Assembly: GCA_045866275.1 (NCBI GenBank)
Contig: BAAFRX010000013.1
Span: 8,446 to 72,445, forward strand
Direction: 5' to 3'
DNA from: Sideroxyarcus sp045866275
Lineage (GTDB): Bacteria > Pseudomonadota > Gammaproteobacteria > Burkholderiales > Gallionellaceae
DNA length: 64,000 nt
Below are positions 8,046 through 16,580 of the stretch, piece after piece. Made by a program: the position numbers and the translations under genes. Below the pieces are notes generated by a model that was not told the DNA's origin, searched no databases, and worked only from the letters and a program-made list of their open reading frames with translations. How positions within the stretch are numbered: position 1 is the stretch's first letter; every line of letters begins with the position of its first letter.

Positions 8046-8588
8046 TCAGGATTCCCTTTTATCTTCTTCGACGTATTTCGCCAGCAGTGCCGCCTGCGCG
8101 AGGATGAACAGCAGCATGATGCCGGTGGCGCCGAACAGTTTGAAGTTCACCCAAGAATCGGTGCTGAAGTTATAGGCGACATACAGGTTGAGGATGCCGA
8201 GCAGGGCAAAGAATGCACTCCAGGACAGGTTCAAGCGGCGCCACACGAAATCGGGCAGCGTCATTTTCTCTTGCAACAGCGAGCGCATCAGATTCTTCTT
8301 AAGCACGATGGCGGCAAACAGCAACGCCGCGGCGAAGAACCAGTAGAGGATGGTCGGCTTCCACTTGATGAACATCTCGTCGTGCAGCAGCAGTGTCGCG
8401 CCACCGAACACGGTGATGATGCCCAGGCTCACCCACAGCATGGTATCGACCTTGCCATGGCGGTATTTTACCCAGCCGACCTGGACGATGGTGGCCACGA
8501 TGGCCGTGGCCGTGGCGGCGAAGACGCCTGCGAGCTTGAAGACGATGAAAAAGAGAATGACGGGGAAGAGGTCGAACAGCAGTTTCAT
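8046..8588 (-). CDS. yciB: Inner-membrane septation protein YciB (IspZ family)
   Basis: The 180-residue protein is almost wholly hydrophobic, with about five membrane segments. It begins MKLLFDLFPVILFFIVFK, the typical YciB start, and contains LFGATGIMLLFILAQ near the C-terminus. YciB has a role in cell-envelope synthesis and septation. The start at 8588 is favoured because it lies 2 nt after msrB ends; a longer in-frame version would overlap msrB and lacks the family's start. Confidence 0.94.
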   Translation of the reverse strand: MKLLFDLFPVILFFIVFKLAGVFAATATAIVATIVQVGWVKYRHGKVDTMLWVSLGIITVFGGATLLLHDEMFIKWKPTILYWFFAAALLFAAIVLKKNLMRSLLQEKMTLPDFVWRRLNLSWSAFFALLGILNLYVAYNFSTDSWVNFKLFGATGIMLLFILAQAALLAKYVEEDKRES

Positions 8589-8590
8589 GT

Positions 8591-8986
8591 TTATTTCCGG
8601 TCCAGCGCGAGCGAAGTCGAATTGATGCAGAAGCGCAACCCGGTCGGCTCCGGACCGTCTTCGAATACGTGGCCAAGATGGGCGCCACAATTGGCGCAAC
8701 AGACCTCGATCCGATCCAGACCGAGCGGGTCCTCGTCACGGTAGGCCACGGCCTCTTCGTCCAGCGGTTGCCAGAAACTCGGCCAACCGGTGCCGGACTC
8801 GTATTTGGTCTCGGAATCGAACAGCGGAGTACCGCAGCAGATGCAGCGATAGAGGCCGACCTCATGGCAATCCCAGTATTCGCCGGTGAAGGCCGGCTCG
8901 GTGCCGCACTTGCGGCAGATCTCGTACTGTTCCGGCGTCAGCTCATCGCGCCATTCGGCATCGGTTTTGTCCAGCGGGTCGTTCAC
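8591..8986 (-). CDS. msrB: Peptide-methionine (R)-S-oxide reductase MsrB
   Basis: MsrB reduces the R-epimer of methionine sulfoxide. The 131-residue protein carries the zinc-binding cysteine pairs (CRKC ... CICC ... CCANC), the substrate motif SGTGWPSFW (about residue 65) and the catalytic cysteine in GLRFCINS. All key residues are present. It overlaps the end of phoH by 4 nt (ATGA), so the two are translationally coupled, and it sits in a run that also has a peroxiredoxin, consistent with an oxidative-damage role. Confidence 0.97.
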   Translation of the reverse strand: MNDPLDKTDAEWRDELTPEQYEICRKCGTEPAFTGEYWDCHEVGLYRCICCGTPLFDSETKYESGTGWPSFWQPLDEEAVAYRDEDPLGLDRIEVCCANCGAHLGHVFEDGPEPTGLRFCINSTSLALDRK

Positions 8987-10389
8987 AGCACTTCACCCGC
9001 ATGGTCGGCCAGACGCGAGCGTTCGCCGCGTTGCAGGGTGACATGGCCACTGTGCGCCCAGCCCTTGAAGCGGTCCACCACGTAGGTCAGGCCGGAGCTG
9101 CCCTCGGTCAGGTAGGGTGTGTCGATCTGCGCGATGTTGCCCATGCACACCACCTTGGTGCCGGGACCGGCGCGCGTGATCAGGGTCTTCATCTGCTTCG
9201 GCGTCAGGTTCTGCGCCTCGTCGATGATGAGGAACTTGTTGAGAAAGGTGCGGCCGCGCATGAAGTTGAGCGACTTGATCTTGATGCGCGAACGGATCAG
9301 GTCGCGCGTCGCGGCACGCCCCCATTCGCCGCCTTCGTCCGCCGACTGGTTGAGTACGTCCAGATTGTCGTCCAGCGCGCCCATCCACGGCGACATTTTC
9401 TCCTCCTCGGTGCCGGGCAGGAAACCGATGTCCTCGCCCACCGAGACGGTGACGCGGGTCATGATGATTTCGGAATAGATTTTATGTTCCAGCACCTGCA
9501 TCAGGCCGGCGGCCAGGGTCAGCAGCGTCTTGCCGGTACCCGCCTGTCCCAGCAGGGTGACGAAATCGATCTCCGGATTCATCAGCAGGTTGAGCACGAA
9601 GTTCTGCTCGCGGTTGCGTGCGGTGATGCCCCAGATCGCGTTCTTGCCATGGGCATAGTCGGTGACGGTGAGGAGGGTGGCGGTGTCGTCCGTTTGGGCT
9701 GCAACCACTGCATAGAAAGGTTTTTCCGCATCGTCCTGGTAAACGAATTCGTTCACCAGAAGCTCTTTGCACAGCGGTCCCTTGATCGTGTAGAAGGTCT
9801 GGCTACCCTGGCTGCCGGACTTCATGTCCTTGCCGTGCGATTCCCAGAAATCGGCGGGCAGTTCGCGCACGCCGGCATACAGCAGATCGGTGTCTTCCAG
9901 CACCTTGTCATTGAAGTAGTCCTGTGCCGACAGGCCGATCGCACGCGCCTTGATGCGCATGTTGATGTCTTTGCTGACCAGCGTGACCTGACGTTTTGCC
10001 TGTTGTTTGTGCAGATGCGCGACCACCGCGAGAATGGCGTTGTCCGCCTTGCCGTTGGCGAGATTTTGCGGCAAGTCGTGGGTGATGAACTCGGTCTGCA
10101 GGAACAGCCGGCCTGTCGCGTTCTTATTGCCCAGCGCATTCAGCGGGACGCCCGCATGGATGCTGTCTTCTGATTCGCTGACCAGATTGTCGAGGAAACG
10201 GCTGGCCTGGCGCGCATTGCGCGCCACTTCCGTCATGCCTTTCTTGTTGTTATCCAGCTCTTCCAGCACGAACATCGGCAGATAGACATCGTGTTCCTCG
10301 AAACGGAACAGGCTGGTCGGGTCATGCATCAGCACATTGGTGTCCAGCACGAACAGTTTGGTGTCCGGTGTTGCTTTGCGTGCGTTCAT
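8983..10389 (-). CDS. PhoH-family ATPase with N-terminal PIN domain
   Basis: The 468-residue protein fuses a PIN RNase domain (residues about 10-150, with VLDTNVLMHDP and further acidic residues) to a PhoH ATPase domain (about 230-460, with GQAGTGKTLL Walker A, IIDEAQNLTP Walker B and GDIAQID-like GNIAQIDTPYL). This is the PIN-PhoH (YlaK/PhoH2-like) architecture, thought to couple helicase and RNase activity; its cellular substrate is not settled. It starts 9 nt after bcp ends and overlaps msrB, so it is in the middle of an operon. Confidence 0.93.
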   Translation of the reverse strand: MNARKATPDTKLFVLDTNVLMHDPTSLFRFEEHDVYLPMFVLEELDNNKKGMTEVARNARQASRFLDNLVSESEDSIHAGVPLNALGNKNATGRLFLQTEFITHDLPQNLANGKADNAILAVVAHLHKQQAKRQVTLVSKDINMRIKARAIGLSAQDYFNDKVLEDTDLLYAGVRELPADFWESHGKDMKSGSQGSQTFYTIKGPLCKELLVNEFVYQDDAEKPFYAVVAAQTDDTATLLTVTDYAHGKNAIWGITARNREQNFVLNLLMNPEIDFVTLLGQAGTGKTLLTLAAGLMQVLEHKIYSEIIMTRVTVSVGEDIGFLPGTEEEKMSPWMGALDDNLDVLNQSADEGGEWGRAATRDLIRSRIKIKSLNFMRGRTFLNKFLIIDEAQNLTPKQMKTLITRAGPGTKVVCMGNIAQIDTPYLTEGSSGLTYVVDRFKGWAHSGHVTLQRGERSRLADHAGEVL

Positions 10390-10398
10390 GTTTTCCCT

Positions 10399-10854
10399 TT
10401 AGAGCGTTTGAACAAAGGCGAGTACTTCTTCAGCGTGGCCGTCCGCCTTGAGGCCGCGCCATTCCTTGCGAATGATCCCCTTTTTGTCAAGCACGAACGT
10501 GCTGCGCTCGATGCCGCGCACCTGCTTGCCGTACATCATTTTCTGCTTCATCACGCCGAACAGATTGCACACTGTTTCGTCGGCATCGGACAGCAGGGAG
10601 AACGGCAGGGTGAATTTGGCTTTGAAGCCCTCATGCGACTTGATGCTGTCGCGTGAGATGCCGACGATGTCGCTGCCGGCCTGCCGGAATTCCGCATACA
10701 GGTCGCGGAACTGCTGGGCTTCTGTGGTACAGCCCGGGGTGTTGTCCTTGGGATAGAAGTAGATCACCAGGGATTTGCTGCGAATGGGGTAGAGCGTGAA
10801 CTCGACGCCGCCGGTGGCGGGCAGGGTGAAATCGGCGACTGCTTGGTTTGGCAT
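10399..10854 (-). CDS. bcp: Peroxiredoxin Bcp (thioredoxin-dependent thiol peroxidase)
   Basis: The 151-residue cytoplasmic peroxiredoxin has the motif YFYPKDNTPGCTTEAQQF. The peroxidatic cysteine is present, and the position five residues later that holds the resolving cysteine in many Bcp proteins is glutamine, so it is the one-Cys variant. The start at 10854 is chosen because GGAG precedes it at the right distance and the upstream extension would run into the clpB promoter. It leads the minus-strand operon bcp-phoH-msrB-yciB-yciI and is divergent from clpB. Confidence 0.94.
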   Translation of the reverse strand: MPNQAVADFTLPATGGVEFTLYPIRSKSLVIYFYPKDNTPGCTTEAQQFRDLYAEFRQAGSDIVGISRDSIKSHEGFKAKFTLPFSLLSDADETVCNLFGVMKQKMMYGKQVRGIERSTFVLDKKGIIRKEWRGLKADGHAEEVLAFVQTL

Positions 10855-10945
10855 TAAAGGCTCCGGTGAATGGTCGGCATTGTTGTCAAAAAACGGGGCA
10901 AAGGCAAGCAAGCCTTTTGTCCGGTTAATTTTAGGGGAAGCCAGG

Positions 10946-10973
10946 CTTGAAAATGCGCCGTGTGTCCCCATTT
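10946..10973 (+). promoter_or_regulatory. Sigma-32 (RpoH) heat-shock promoter of clpB
   Basis: A -35 box CTTGAAA (10946-10952) and a -10 box CCCCATTT (10966-10973) are separated by 13 nt and lie about 36 nt before the clpB ATG. Both boxes match the E. coli sigma-32 consensus (CTTGAAA, CCCCATNT) essentially perfectly. This places clpB in the RpoH regulon; rpoH is encoded in the same window at 62297. Confidence 0.93.
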
Positions 10974-11008
10974 CCAACGCAGTTAAACAATTCCGTCAAG
11001 GAGTCATC

Positions 11009-13594
11009 ATGCGTTTCGACAAGTTCACCACCAAGCTGCAGCAAGCCCTGTCCGATGCCCAAAGTCTGGCCGTGGGCAGTGACAACCAATTCATCGAGCC
11101 GCAGCATCTGCTGCTGGCTTTGCTCAACGATGCCGACAGCGGCGCAGGCTCGTTGCTGGCACGTGCGGGCGGCAACACCAATGCGCTGAAGACCGCGCTG
11201 ACCGATGCCGTATCCCGCTTGCCCAAAGTGGAAGGGCATGGCGGTGAAGTGCAGGTGGGGCGCGACCTCACAAACTTGCTTAACCTCACCGACAAAGAAG
11301 CGCAGAAGCGCGGTGACCAGTTCATCGCTTCAGAGATGTTCCTGTTGGCACTGACCAGCGACAAAGGCGAATGCGGTCGCTTGCTCAAGCAGCACGGCGT
11401 GGTGCGTGCGCCGCTGGAAACGGCGATTGCTGCCGTGCGCGGTGGCGAGTCGGTGGGTTCGCAAGAGGCGGAGGGCCAGCGCGAGTCGCTGAAGAAATAC
11501 TGTGTCGATCTGACCGAGCGCGCGCGTTCCGGCAAGCTCGATCCGGTCATCGGCCGTGACGACGAGATTCGTCGTGCCATCCAGGTGCTGCAACGCCGCA
11601 CCAAGAACAACCCCGTGCTCATCGGCGAACCCGGCGTGGGCAAGACCGCCATCGTCGAAGGGCTGGCGCAACGCATCATCAACGGCGAAGTACCCGACTC
11701 ACTCAGAGGCAAAAAAGTGTTGTCGCTGGATATGGCCGCACTGATCGCGGGTGCAAAGTATCGCGGTGAATTCGAGGAGCGTCTGAAAGCCGTGCTGAAA
11801 GAGCTGGCGCAGGACGAAGGCAACAACATCGTGTTCATCGACGAACTGCACACCATGGTGGGCGCAGGCAAGGCGGATGGCGCGATGGATGCGGGCAATA
11901 TGCTCAAGCCGGCACTGGCACGCGGCGAACTGCACTGCGTGGGCGCGACCACGCTGGACGAATACCGCAAGTACATCGAGAAAGATGCCGCGCTGGAACG
12001 CCGTTTCCAGAAAGTGCTGGTGGATGAGCCTAGCGTGGAATCCACCATCGCCATCCTGCGCGGCTTGAAGGAAAAGTATGAAGTGCACCACGGCGTCGAG
12101 ATCACCGATCCCGCCATCGTCGCGGCGGCGGAGCTTTCGCACCGCTACATCACCGACCGCTTTCTGCCGGACAAGGCCATCGACCTCATCGACGAGGCCG
12201 CCTCGCGCATGAAGATGGAAATCGACTCCAAGCCCGAGGTGATGGACAAGCTCGAACGCCGTTTGATCCAGTTGAAGATCGAGCGCGAAGCGGTGAAGAA
12301 AGAAAAAGACGAAGCATCGAAGAAGCGTTTCGAGTTGATTGAAGTCGAGATCAAGAAACTCGAACGCGAATATGCCGACCTCGAAGAAGTGTGGAAAGCG
12401 GAGAAGGGCGCGGCCCAGGGTGCTGCCACAGTGAAGGAAGAAATCGAGGCGATGCGCGCCGAGATCGTGCGTCTGCAACGCGAAGGAAAATTGGAGAAAG
12501 TGGCCGAGCTGCAATATGGCAAGTTGCCGCAGCTCGAAGCGACGATGAAACAAGCCGCACAGCGCGAAGCCGAAGGGGGTGCAAGCAAGAACAAACTGCT
12601 GCGCACCCAAGTCGGCGCGGAGGAGATCGCCGAAGTGGTGAGCCGTGCCACCGGCATCCCCGTGAGCAAGATGATGACGGGCGAGCGCGACAAGCTGCTC
12701 AAGATGGAAGAGAAACTGCACGAGCGCGTGGTGGGGCAGGACGAGGCCGTGCGCTTGGTGTCCGACGCCATCCGCCGTTCGCGTTCAGGTCTGTCCGATC
12801 CGAACCGTCCCTATGGTTCGTTCCTGTTCCTGGGCCCCACTGGTGTGGGCAAGACCGAGCTGTGCAAAGCACTGGCGGGTTTCATGTTCGATTCGGAAGA
12901 CCATCTCATCCGCATCGACATGAGCGAGTACATGGAGAAGCATTCGGTCGCGCGCCTGATCGGCGCACCGCCCGGCTATGTCGGCTATGAAGAAGGCGGC
13001 GGGCTTACAGAGGCAGTGCGCCGCAAACCTTACAGCGTCATCCTGCTGGACGAAGTGGAGAAAGCGCACCCGGATGTGTTCAATGTGCTGCTGCAAGCGC
13101 TGGACGACGGACGCATGACCGACGGCCAGGGCCGCACCGTGGACTTCAAGAACACCGTGATCGTGATGACGTCAAATCTGGGTTCGCAGATGATCCAGCA
13201 GATGAGCGGCGACGATTACCAGGTGGTGAAGCTGGCCGTGATGGGCGAGGTGAAGAGCTATTTCCGCCCAGAATTCATCAACCGTATCGACGAGGTGGTG
13301 GTGTTCCACGCGCTGGACGAGAAGAACATCAAGTCCATCGCGCGCATCCAGTTGCAGTATCTGGAAAAACGCCTCGCCGCGATGGAGATGAAACTGGAGA
13401 TCACGGAAGCCGCGCTGTCCGAGATCGCCAACGCGGGCTTTGATCCGGTCTATGGCGCGCGTCCGTTGAAACGGGCGATCCAGGCGCAACTGGAAAACCC
13501 GCTGGCGAAGGCCATCCTGGAAGGACAGTTCGCGGCGAAAGACACCATCAAGGTGGACTGCAAGGGCGGTGTCATGAAGTTCGGCAAGGCATAA
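11009..13594 (+). CDS. clpB: ATP-dependent disaggregase ClpB
   Basis: ClpB works with DnaK to dissolve protein aggregates. The 861-residue protein has the Clp N domain (MRFDKFTTKLQQAL start, about 1-145), NBD1 with GEPGVGKT (about residue 205), the long coiled-coil M domain (about 400-520, rich in Glu/Lys), and NBD2 with GPTGVGKT (about 608) and the GYVGYEEGG pore loop. The ATG at 11009 is preceded by AAGGAG; a longer in-frame reading to the left overlaps bcp and the promoter and is rejected. A sigma-32 promoter lies directly upstream and a hairpin lies downstream. Confidence 0.98.
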   Translation: MRFDKFTTKLQQALSDAQSLAVGSDNQFIEPQHLLLALLNDADSGAGSLLARAGGNTNALKTALTDAVSRLPKVEGHGGEVQVGRDLTNLLNLTDKEAQKRGDQFIASEMFLLALTSDKGECGRLLKQHGVVRAPLETAIAAVRGGESVGSQEAEGQRESLKKYCVDLTERARSGKLDPVIGRDDEIRRAIQVLQRRTKNNPVLIGEPGVGKTAIVEGLAQRIINGEVPDSLRGKKVLSLDMAALIAGAKYRGEFEERLKAVLKELAQDEGNNIVFIDELHTMVGAGKADGAMDAGNMLKPALARGELHCVGATTLDEYRKYIEKDAALERRFQKVLVDEPSVESTIAILRGLKEKYEVHHGVEITDPAIVAAAELSHRYITDRFLPDKAIDLIDEAASRMKMEIDSKPEVMDKLERRLIQLKIEREAVKKEKDEASKKRFELIEVEIKKLEREYADLEEVWKAEKGAAQGAATVKEEIEAMRAEIVRLQREGKLEKVAELQYGKLPQLEATMKQAAQREAEGGASKNKLLRTQVGAEEIAEVVSRATGIPVSKMMTGERDKLLKMEEKLHERVVGQDEAVRLVSDAIRRSRSGLSDPNRPYGSFLFLGPTGVGKTELCKALAGFMFDSEDHLIRIDMSEYMEKHSVARLIGAPPGYVGYEEGGGLTEAVRRKPYSVILLDEVEKAHPDVFNVLLQALDDGRMTDGQGRTVDFKNTVIVMTSNLGSQMIQQMSGDDYQVVKLAVMGEVKSYFRPEFINRIDEVVVFHALDEKNIKSIARIQLQYLEKRLAAMEMKLEITEAALSEIANAGFDPVYGARPLKRAIQAQLENPLAKAILEGQFAAKDTIKVDCKGGVMKFGKA

Positions 13595-13630
13595 GCCGCG
13601 ACAGATCCGACGGCGCGGGGAAGCGGAAAT

Positions 13631-13660
13631 GAAGAGAGCCCGGCTGGCCGGGCTCTCTTC
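13631..13660. terminator. Hairpin terminator after clpB
   Basis: A perfect 13-bp stem (13631-13643 with 13648-13660) encloses a 4-nt loop. The T run after it is poor, so termination could be weak or the structure could mainly protect the 3' end. It lies between clpB and the convergent small gene. Confidence 0.75.
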
Positions 13661-13698
13661 ATTGCAACGCTCGAAAGAACATTCGCGCTACTGGAGAC

Positions 13699-13836
13699 TC
13701 AATGTGCCATGCCGGGCGTGATCAACGGCTGCGCCTCGTGACTGTGTTTCTTTTCGTGTTTGGCCATTCGTTTTTCTTTCAGCGTCATCATCGGTTTCTT
13801 TTTGCTGTCTTTGTGGACGTTGTGTGACTTGGGCAT
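13699..13836 (-). CDS. Small basic conserved hypothetical protein (45 aa)
   Basis: An ATG at 13836 is preceded by AAGGAG at ideal spacing and opens a 45-residue frame. It encodes a very basic, hydrophilic peptide: MPKSHNVHKDSKKKP, then a lysine-rich middle and a short hydrophobic tail (PLITPGMAH). It has no cysteine, signal peptide or membrane segment. Peptides of this MPKSHN-KK type recur in other betaproteobacteria, from memory of the family, without a known role; the charge suggests nucleic acid or ribosome contact. It stands alone between clpB and the RlmN-like gene. Confidence 0.72.
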   Translation of the reverse strand: MPKSHNVHKDSKKKPMMTLKEKRMAKHEKKHSHEAQPLITPGMAH

Positions 13837-13881
13837 GATCAAACTCCTTATCGTGATTAAGGGAAGAACTGCAATTTCATG

Positions 13882-14961
13882 CTACGCCGACCGCACTGTA
13901 TTGTCAGGACATTGTTTGGGCGGATTGCGCACGGGGAGGGAAACCGCGCGGGCGCGCAATTGCCCGCATGCGCCCTCGATCTCCTGTCCTGCCGAATCGC
14001 GCACGCGGGCGAGGATGCCGTGTTGATGCAGTGTTCCCACCATGCGGGCGATGCGCGCGGCGGAGGGGCTGCGATAGGGAAGATCGGCCGCCGGATTGAA
14101 GGGAATGAAATTCAGGATGGCGTATTTTCCGGAGAGCAGTTCTGCGATACGCGCAAGCTCGGCATCGTTGTCGTTCACGCCCTCGATCAACGTCCATTGA
14201 TATTGCACCGGATAGCCGCTGGCGCGGGCATAGGCTTCGCATCGCTCCACCAGTTCTTCGACGCCAATCTGCGGCGCCTGCGGCAGCAACTGCGCGCGGA
14301 GTGCGATATCCGTGGTGTGCAGCGAAAGCGCAAGTGCGGGTTTCACTTTTTCCAGCGGCAGACGGGCAAATACGCGCAGGTCGCCAACCGTGGAAAGCAC
14401 CAGATTCTTGTGCCCGATATTGCCGTGCGTGCCCAGTAATTCAATCGCTTCAAGCACGTTGTCCAGATTGTGGGCCGGTTCGCCCATGCCCATGAACACC
14501 ACCTTGCGCACGGTGCGGCGTTTGCGTGCAAGCACCACCTGCGCCACGATCTCCGCGCTGCCGAGCTGGCGCAGCAGGCCGGCGTGTCCGCTCATGCAGA
14601 ATACACAACCCACGGCGCAGCCCACCTGGGTCGAGATGCACAGGCCGCCGCGCGGCAGCAGCACGCTTTCCACCATCTGGCCGTCGCCGAGTTCTACCAG
14701 CAGCCGGGCGACTTCATCATCGGCGCGATATTCGCCGTGTAGCCGCGCCAGCCTTTCCAGTTCCGACTCAATGGCGGGCAACGCATCGCGCATCGCGGCG
14801 GGGAAGAAGGTCGCGGCCGGGCTGCCCTTGACGTCATACGGGCGCACCTGGCTCCAGCCGCGCAGCAGACGGTCTGCATGGCAGGGCTTGGCGCCGAGAT
14901 CGTGCAGCTGTTGGCGGAGATGGGAGAGGCGCAGCGGGGTGAGAGAATCAAACATAAACAA
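13882..14961 (-). CDS. RlmN-family radical SAM methyltransferase (paralogue)
   Basis: The 359-residue protein has the RlmN/Cfr architecture. It has an N-terminal helical part, the radical SAM motif CxxxCxxC (CAVGCVFC, about residue 115), GMGEPAHNLDNVL, LSLHTTD, and the C-terminal DSAGQEIEGACGQL that carries the second methyl-carrier cysteine. RlmN methylates C2 of A2503 in 23S rRNA and A37 in some tRNAs. The canonical betaproteobacterial rlmN usually sits near ndk and pilF/hisS, so this isolated copy may be a second family member; which base it modifies is open. Confidence 0.85.
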   Translation of the reverse strand: MFMFDSLTPLRLSHLRQQLHDLGAKPCHADRLLRGWSQVRPYDVKGSPAATFFPAAMRDALPAIESELERLARLHGEYRADDEVARLLVELGDGQMVESVLLPRGGLCISTQVGCAVGCVFCMSGHAGLLRQLGSAEIVAQVVLARKRRTVRKVVFMGMGEPAHNLDNVLEAIELLGTHGNIGHKNLVLSTVGDLRVFARLPLEKVKPALALSLHTTDIALRAQLLPQAPQIGVEELVERCEAYARASGYPVQYQWTLIEGVNDNDAELARIAELLSGKYAILNFIPFNPAADLPYRSPSAARIARMVGTLHQHGILARVRDSAGQEIEGACGQLRARAVSLPVRNPPKQCPDNTVRSA

Positions 14962-15040
14962 TTGGGAGGAAAGTCCAGGGAGCCGCCCGCAGTATATTCA
15001 TTCGGAATAAAGCGGAGCGTCCCTTTGCTGCCGTCACGAA

Positions 15041-15316
15041 TTACTGTTTGGTCGGTTTGGCGAAGCTGATGACTTGGGTATTGGGTTGTTCTCCGTCATT
15101 GTAATAGGGTTTTGCCGGGTCAAAGCCGAGCACCTCGGCCAATTCTTTTTCCCGCTCCGAGATCAAGGCAAAACAATCCCGGATATCCTGGATGGTGGCA
15201 TTCGACAGCGGATTGGGACGTCCACCGAGCGGGGTGGCGTCCTTGACGACATTGCCCAACGTCTTGCGCATCTGGCGCAGGATGCGCTGTTCCTTGTTCA
15301 ATTCTGTGGTGTCCAT
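15041..15316 (-). CDS. Conserved hypothetical protein (91 aa)
   Basis: From the ATG at 15316 the protein reads MDTTELNKEQRILRQMRKTLG, followed by a PLSNATIQDIRDCFALISEREKELAE helix. It is small, soluble, helical and without catalytic motifs. Similar short proteins in betaproteobacteria are sometimes labelled segregation and condensation protein A, but there is no ScpA kleisin domain here, so I give no function. A longer in-frame start upstream overlaps the divergent promoter region and is not used. It is divergent from the membrane protein gene at 15473. Confidence 0.75.
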   Translation of the reverse strand: MDTTELNKEQRILRQMRKTLGNVVKDATPLGGRPNPLSNATIQDIRDCFALISEREKELAEVLGFDPAKPYYNDGEQPNTQVISFAKPTKQ

Positions 15317-15472
15317 GGCAAATGTCCGGGTTAGATTGGAGAGAACGACTCTACTGGAATTAACGCGGTCTTGCCAGCGCACGCGCGATTCCCGCGCAGT
15401 GGAATCAAGATAAATCGCAAATACCGCGCGGCATATCACCGTGCCTGCAGACGGATACGCTAAACTTGCCTC

Positions 15473-15802
15473 ATGCAGATCAAATTCATTCCTCCTCCCT
15501 CCGCACAATCCACCGGTTTGCCGGGCAAGGTGCTGGCGTTCGTCGCAACCGGGGTGTTGGCGGTTGCGGCACTGATGTTCTCGGCGGTGTTGCTGGCGGT
15601 CATCCTGGTCGTCGGCACCCTCGGTTTTGCGTATCTATGGTGGAAGACGCGCGCGGTGCGCAGGCAGTTGCGCGAGATGCAGGAACTCGCGCGCAATGCG
15701 CAGGCGCAGGCCGGGGCGTCGCGCGGCGGGGCCTTCGAGGGCGAGGTCATCGAGGGCGAGGTGGTGCGCGTGCACGAGACCGACGTCCGCGTCGAGCGTT
15801 GA
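15473..15802 (+). CDS. Small two-helix membrane protein, unknown
   Basis: The 109-residue protein has a short N-terminal arm, one long hydrophobic stretch at about 22-55 that could form a helical hairpin, then a basic helix (RAVRRQLREMQELARNAQAQ) and an acidic GEVIEGEVVRVHE tail. No known domain is recognised. It lies 4 nt before yjbQ and is probably cotranscribed with yjbQ and the acylphosphatase gene. Confidence 0.7.
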   Translation: MQIKFIPPPSAQSTGLPGKVLAFVATGVLAVAALMFSAVLLAVILVVGTLGFAYLWWKTRAVRRQLREMQELARNAQAQAGASRGGAFEGEVIEGEVVRVHETDVRVER

Positions 15803-15806
15803 AGCC

Positions 15807-16226
15807 ATGTGGCTGCAAAGGGAGATATGCCTGCAACCGAGGCCGCGCGGCTTCCACCTCGTCACCGACGAGTTGTTGCGCGAGCTGCCGGAGCTGCGCG
15901 ATTTCAGGGTGGGGATGATGAATCTGTTCATCCGGCATACCTCGGCAGCGCTGACGCTGAACGAGAATGCCGACCCGACGGTGCGGCAGGATTTCGAGGG
16001 CTGGTTCGACCGCGCGGTGCGCGAAGACGAGCCTTACTACCGCCATCAGGACGAGGGCGCGGACGACCTGCCCGCGCACCTCAAGTCCAGCCTGCTGGGC
16101 GCGAGCCTGAACATCCCGATCCGGAATGGACGCCTTGCATTGGGCACCTGGCAGGGCATCTGGCTCTGCGAACACCGTAACCACGGTGGCAGTCGCTGCA
16201 TCGTGGCAACCCTGCAGGGTGAATGA
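15807..16226 (+). CDS. yjbQ: YjbQ/UPF0047-family secondary thiamine-phosphate synthase
   Basis: The 139-residue protein shows the family signature: FIRHTSAALTLNENADPTVRQD near residue 44, DDLPAHLKSSLLGASLNIPI, and GTWQGIWLCEHRNHGG at the end with conserved His residues. YjbQ proteins can make thiamine phosphate weakly and are thought to have another primary role. The start at 15807 fits the family; a longer in-frame version overlaps the preceding gene. Confidence 0.93.
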   Translation: MWLQREICLQPRPRGFHLVTDELLRELPELRDFRVGMMNLFIRHTSAALTLNENADPTVRQDFEGWFDRAVREDEPYYRHQDEGADDLPAHLKSSLLGASLNIPIRNGRLALGTWQGIWLCEHRNHGGSRCIVATLQGE

Positions 16227-16227
16227 G

Positions 16228-16512
16228 ATGGGCGCAACCGAGAAGACCTTGCATCTGGTGGTACACGGCCGTGTGCAGGGAGTGTGCTACCGCGATTCGA
16301 TGCGGCGCGAGGCGGTGCGACTGGGCGTCAACGGCTGGGTGCGAAATCGCTGCGACGGCACGGTGGAGGCGCTGGCGCAGGGCGAAGCCGATGCGGTGGA
16401 TGCGCTGATTCTCTGGGCACGGCGGGGACCGCAACTGGCGACGGTGACGCGCGTGGAATTGCGACCGGGCAACGGCAATTATGCGGTCTTTGAAATCAGG
16501 GAGTCGGTATGA
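16228..16512 (+). CDS. acyP: Acylphosphatase
   Basis: The 94-residue enzyme hydrolyses acyl phosphates. It has the catalytic loop VHGRVQGVCYRDSMRREA with the phosphate-binding arginine, and NGWVRNRCDGTVE with the catalytic asparagine; G-x-Y-A-V-F-E-I closes the fold. The usual family position W/Y-R is CYRDS here. The ATG lies 1 nt after the yjbQ stop, and the stop overlaps the start of the truncated thioredoxin-like gene (ATGA). Confidence 0.95.
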   Translation: MGATEKTLHLVVHGRVQGVCYRDSMRREAVRLGVNGWVRNRCDGTVEALAQGEADAVDALILWARRGPQLATVTRVELRPGNGNYAVFEIRESV

Positions 16513-16580
16513 ATTCGGCTGCGCCGCCCGATGCCTTGTTGTTCATTACGCCGGACTGTCCGCATTGCGCGACGGTGAAG
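16509..16580 (+). pseudogene. Thioredoxin/glutaredoxin-like gene, truncated after the CxxC
   Basis: The first 24 codons encode a thioredoxin-type start, LLFITPDCPHCATVK, with the CPHC active site. The similarity then stops abruptly. The frame continues to a stop at 16760 through residues with no thioredoxin pattern (proline/arginine rich) and overlaps the next gene. The start still overlaps the acylphosphatase stop as ATGA, so the operon position is intact and the 3' part has been lost. The break at about 16580 looks like the left junction of the segment that carries the ClpX-like gene. Confidence 0.72.

Noticed and set aside
10796..11008. N-terminal extension of clpB by 71 codons
   Set aside because: It overlaps bcp in antisense and contains the sigma-32 promoter; ClpB family starts at MRFDKFT with a good AAGGAG.
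11699..12721. Minus-strand open frames inside clpB
   Set aside because: They are shadows of a conserved coding sequence without ribosome binding sites or domains.
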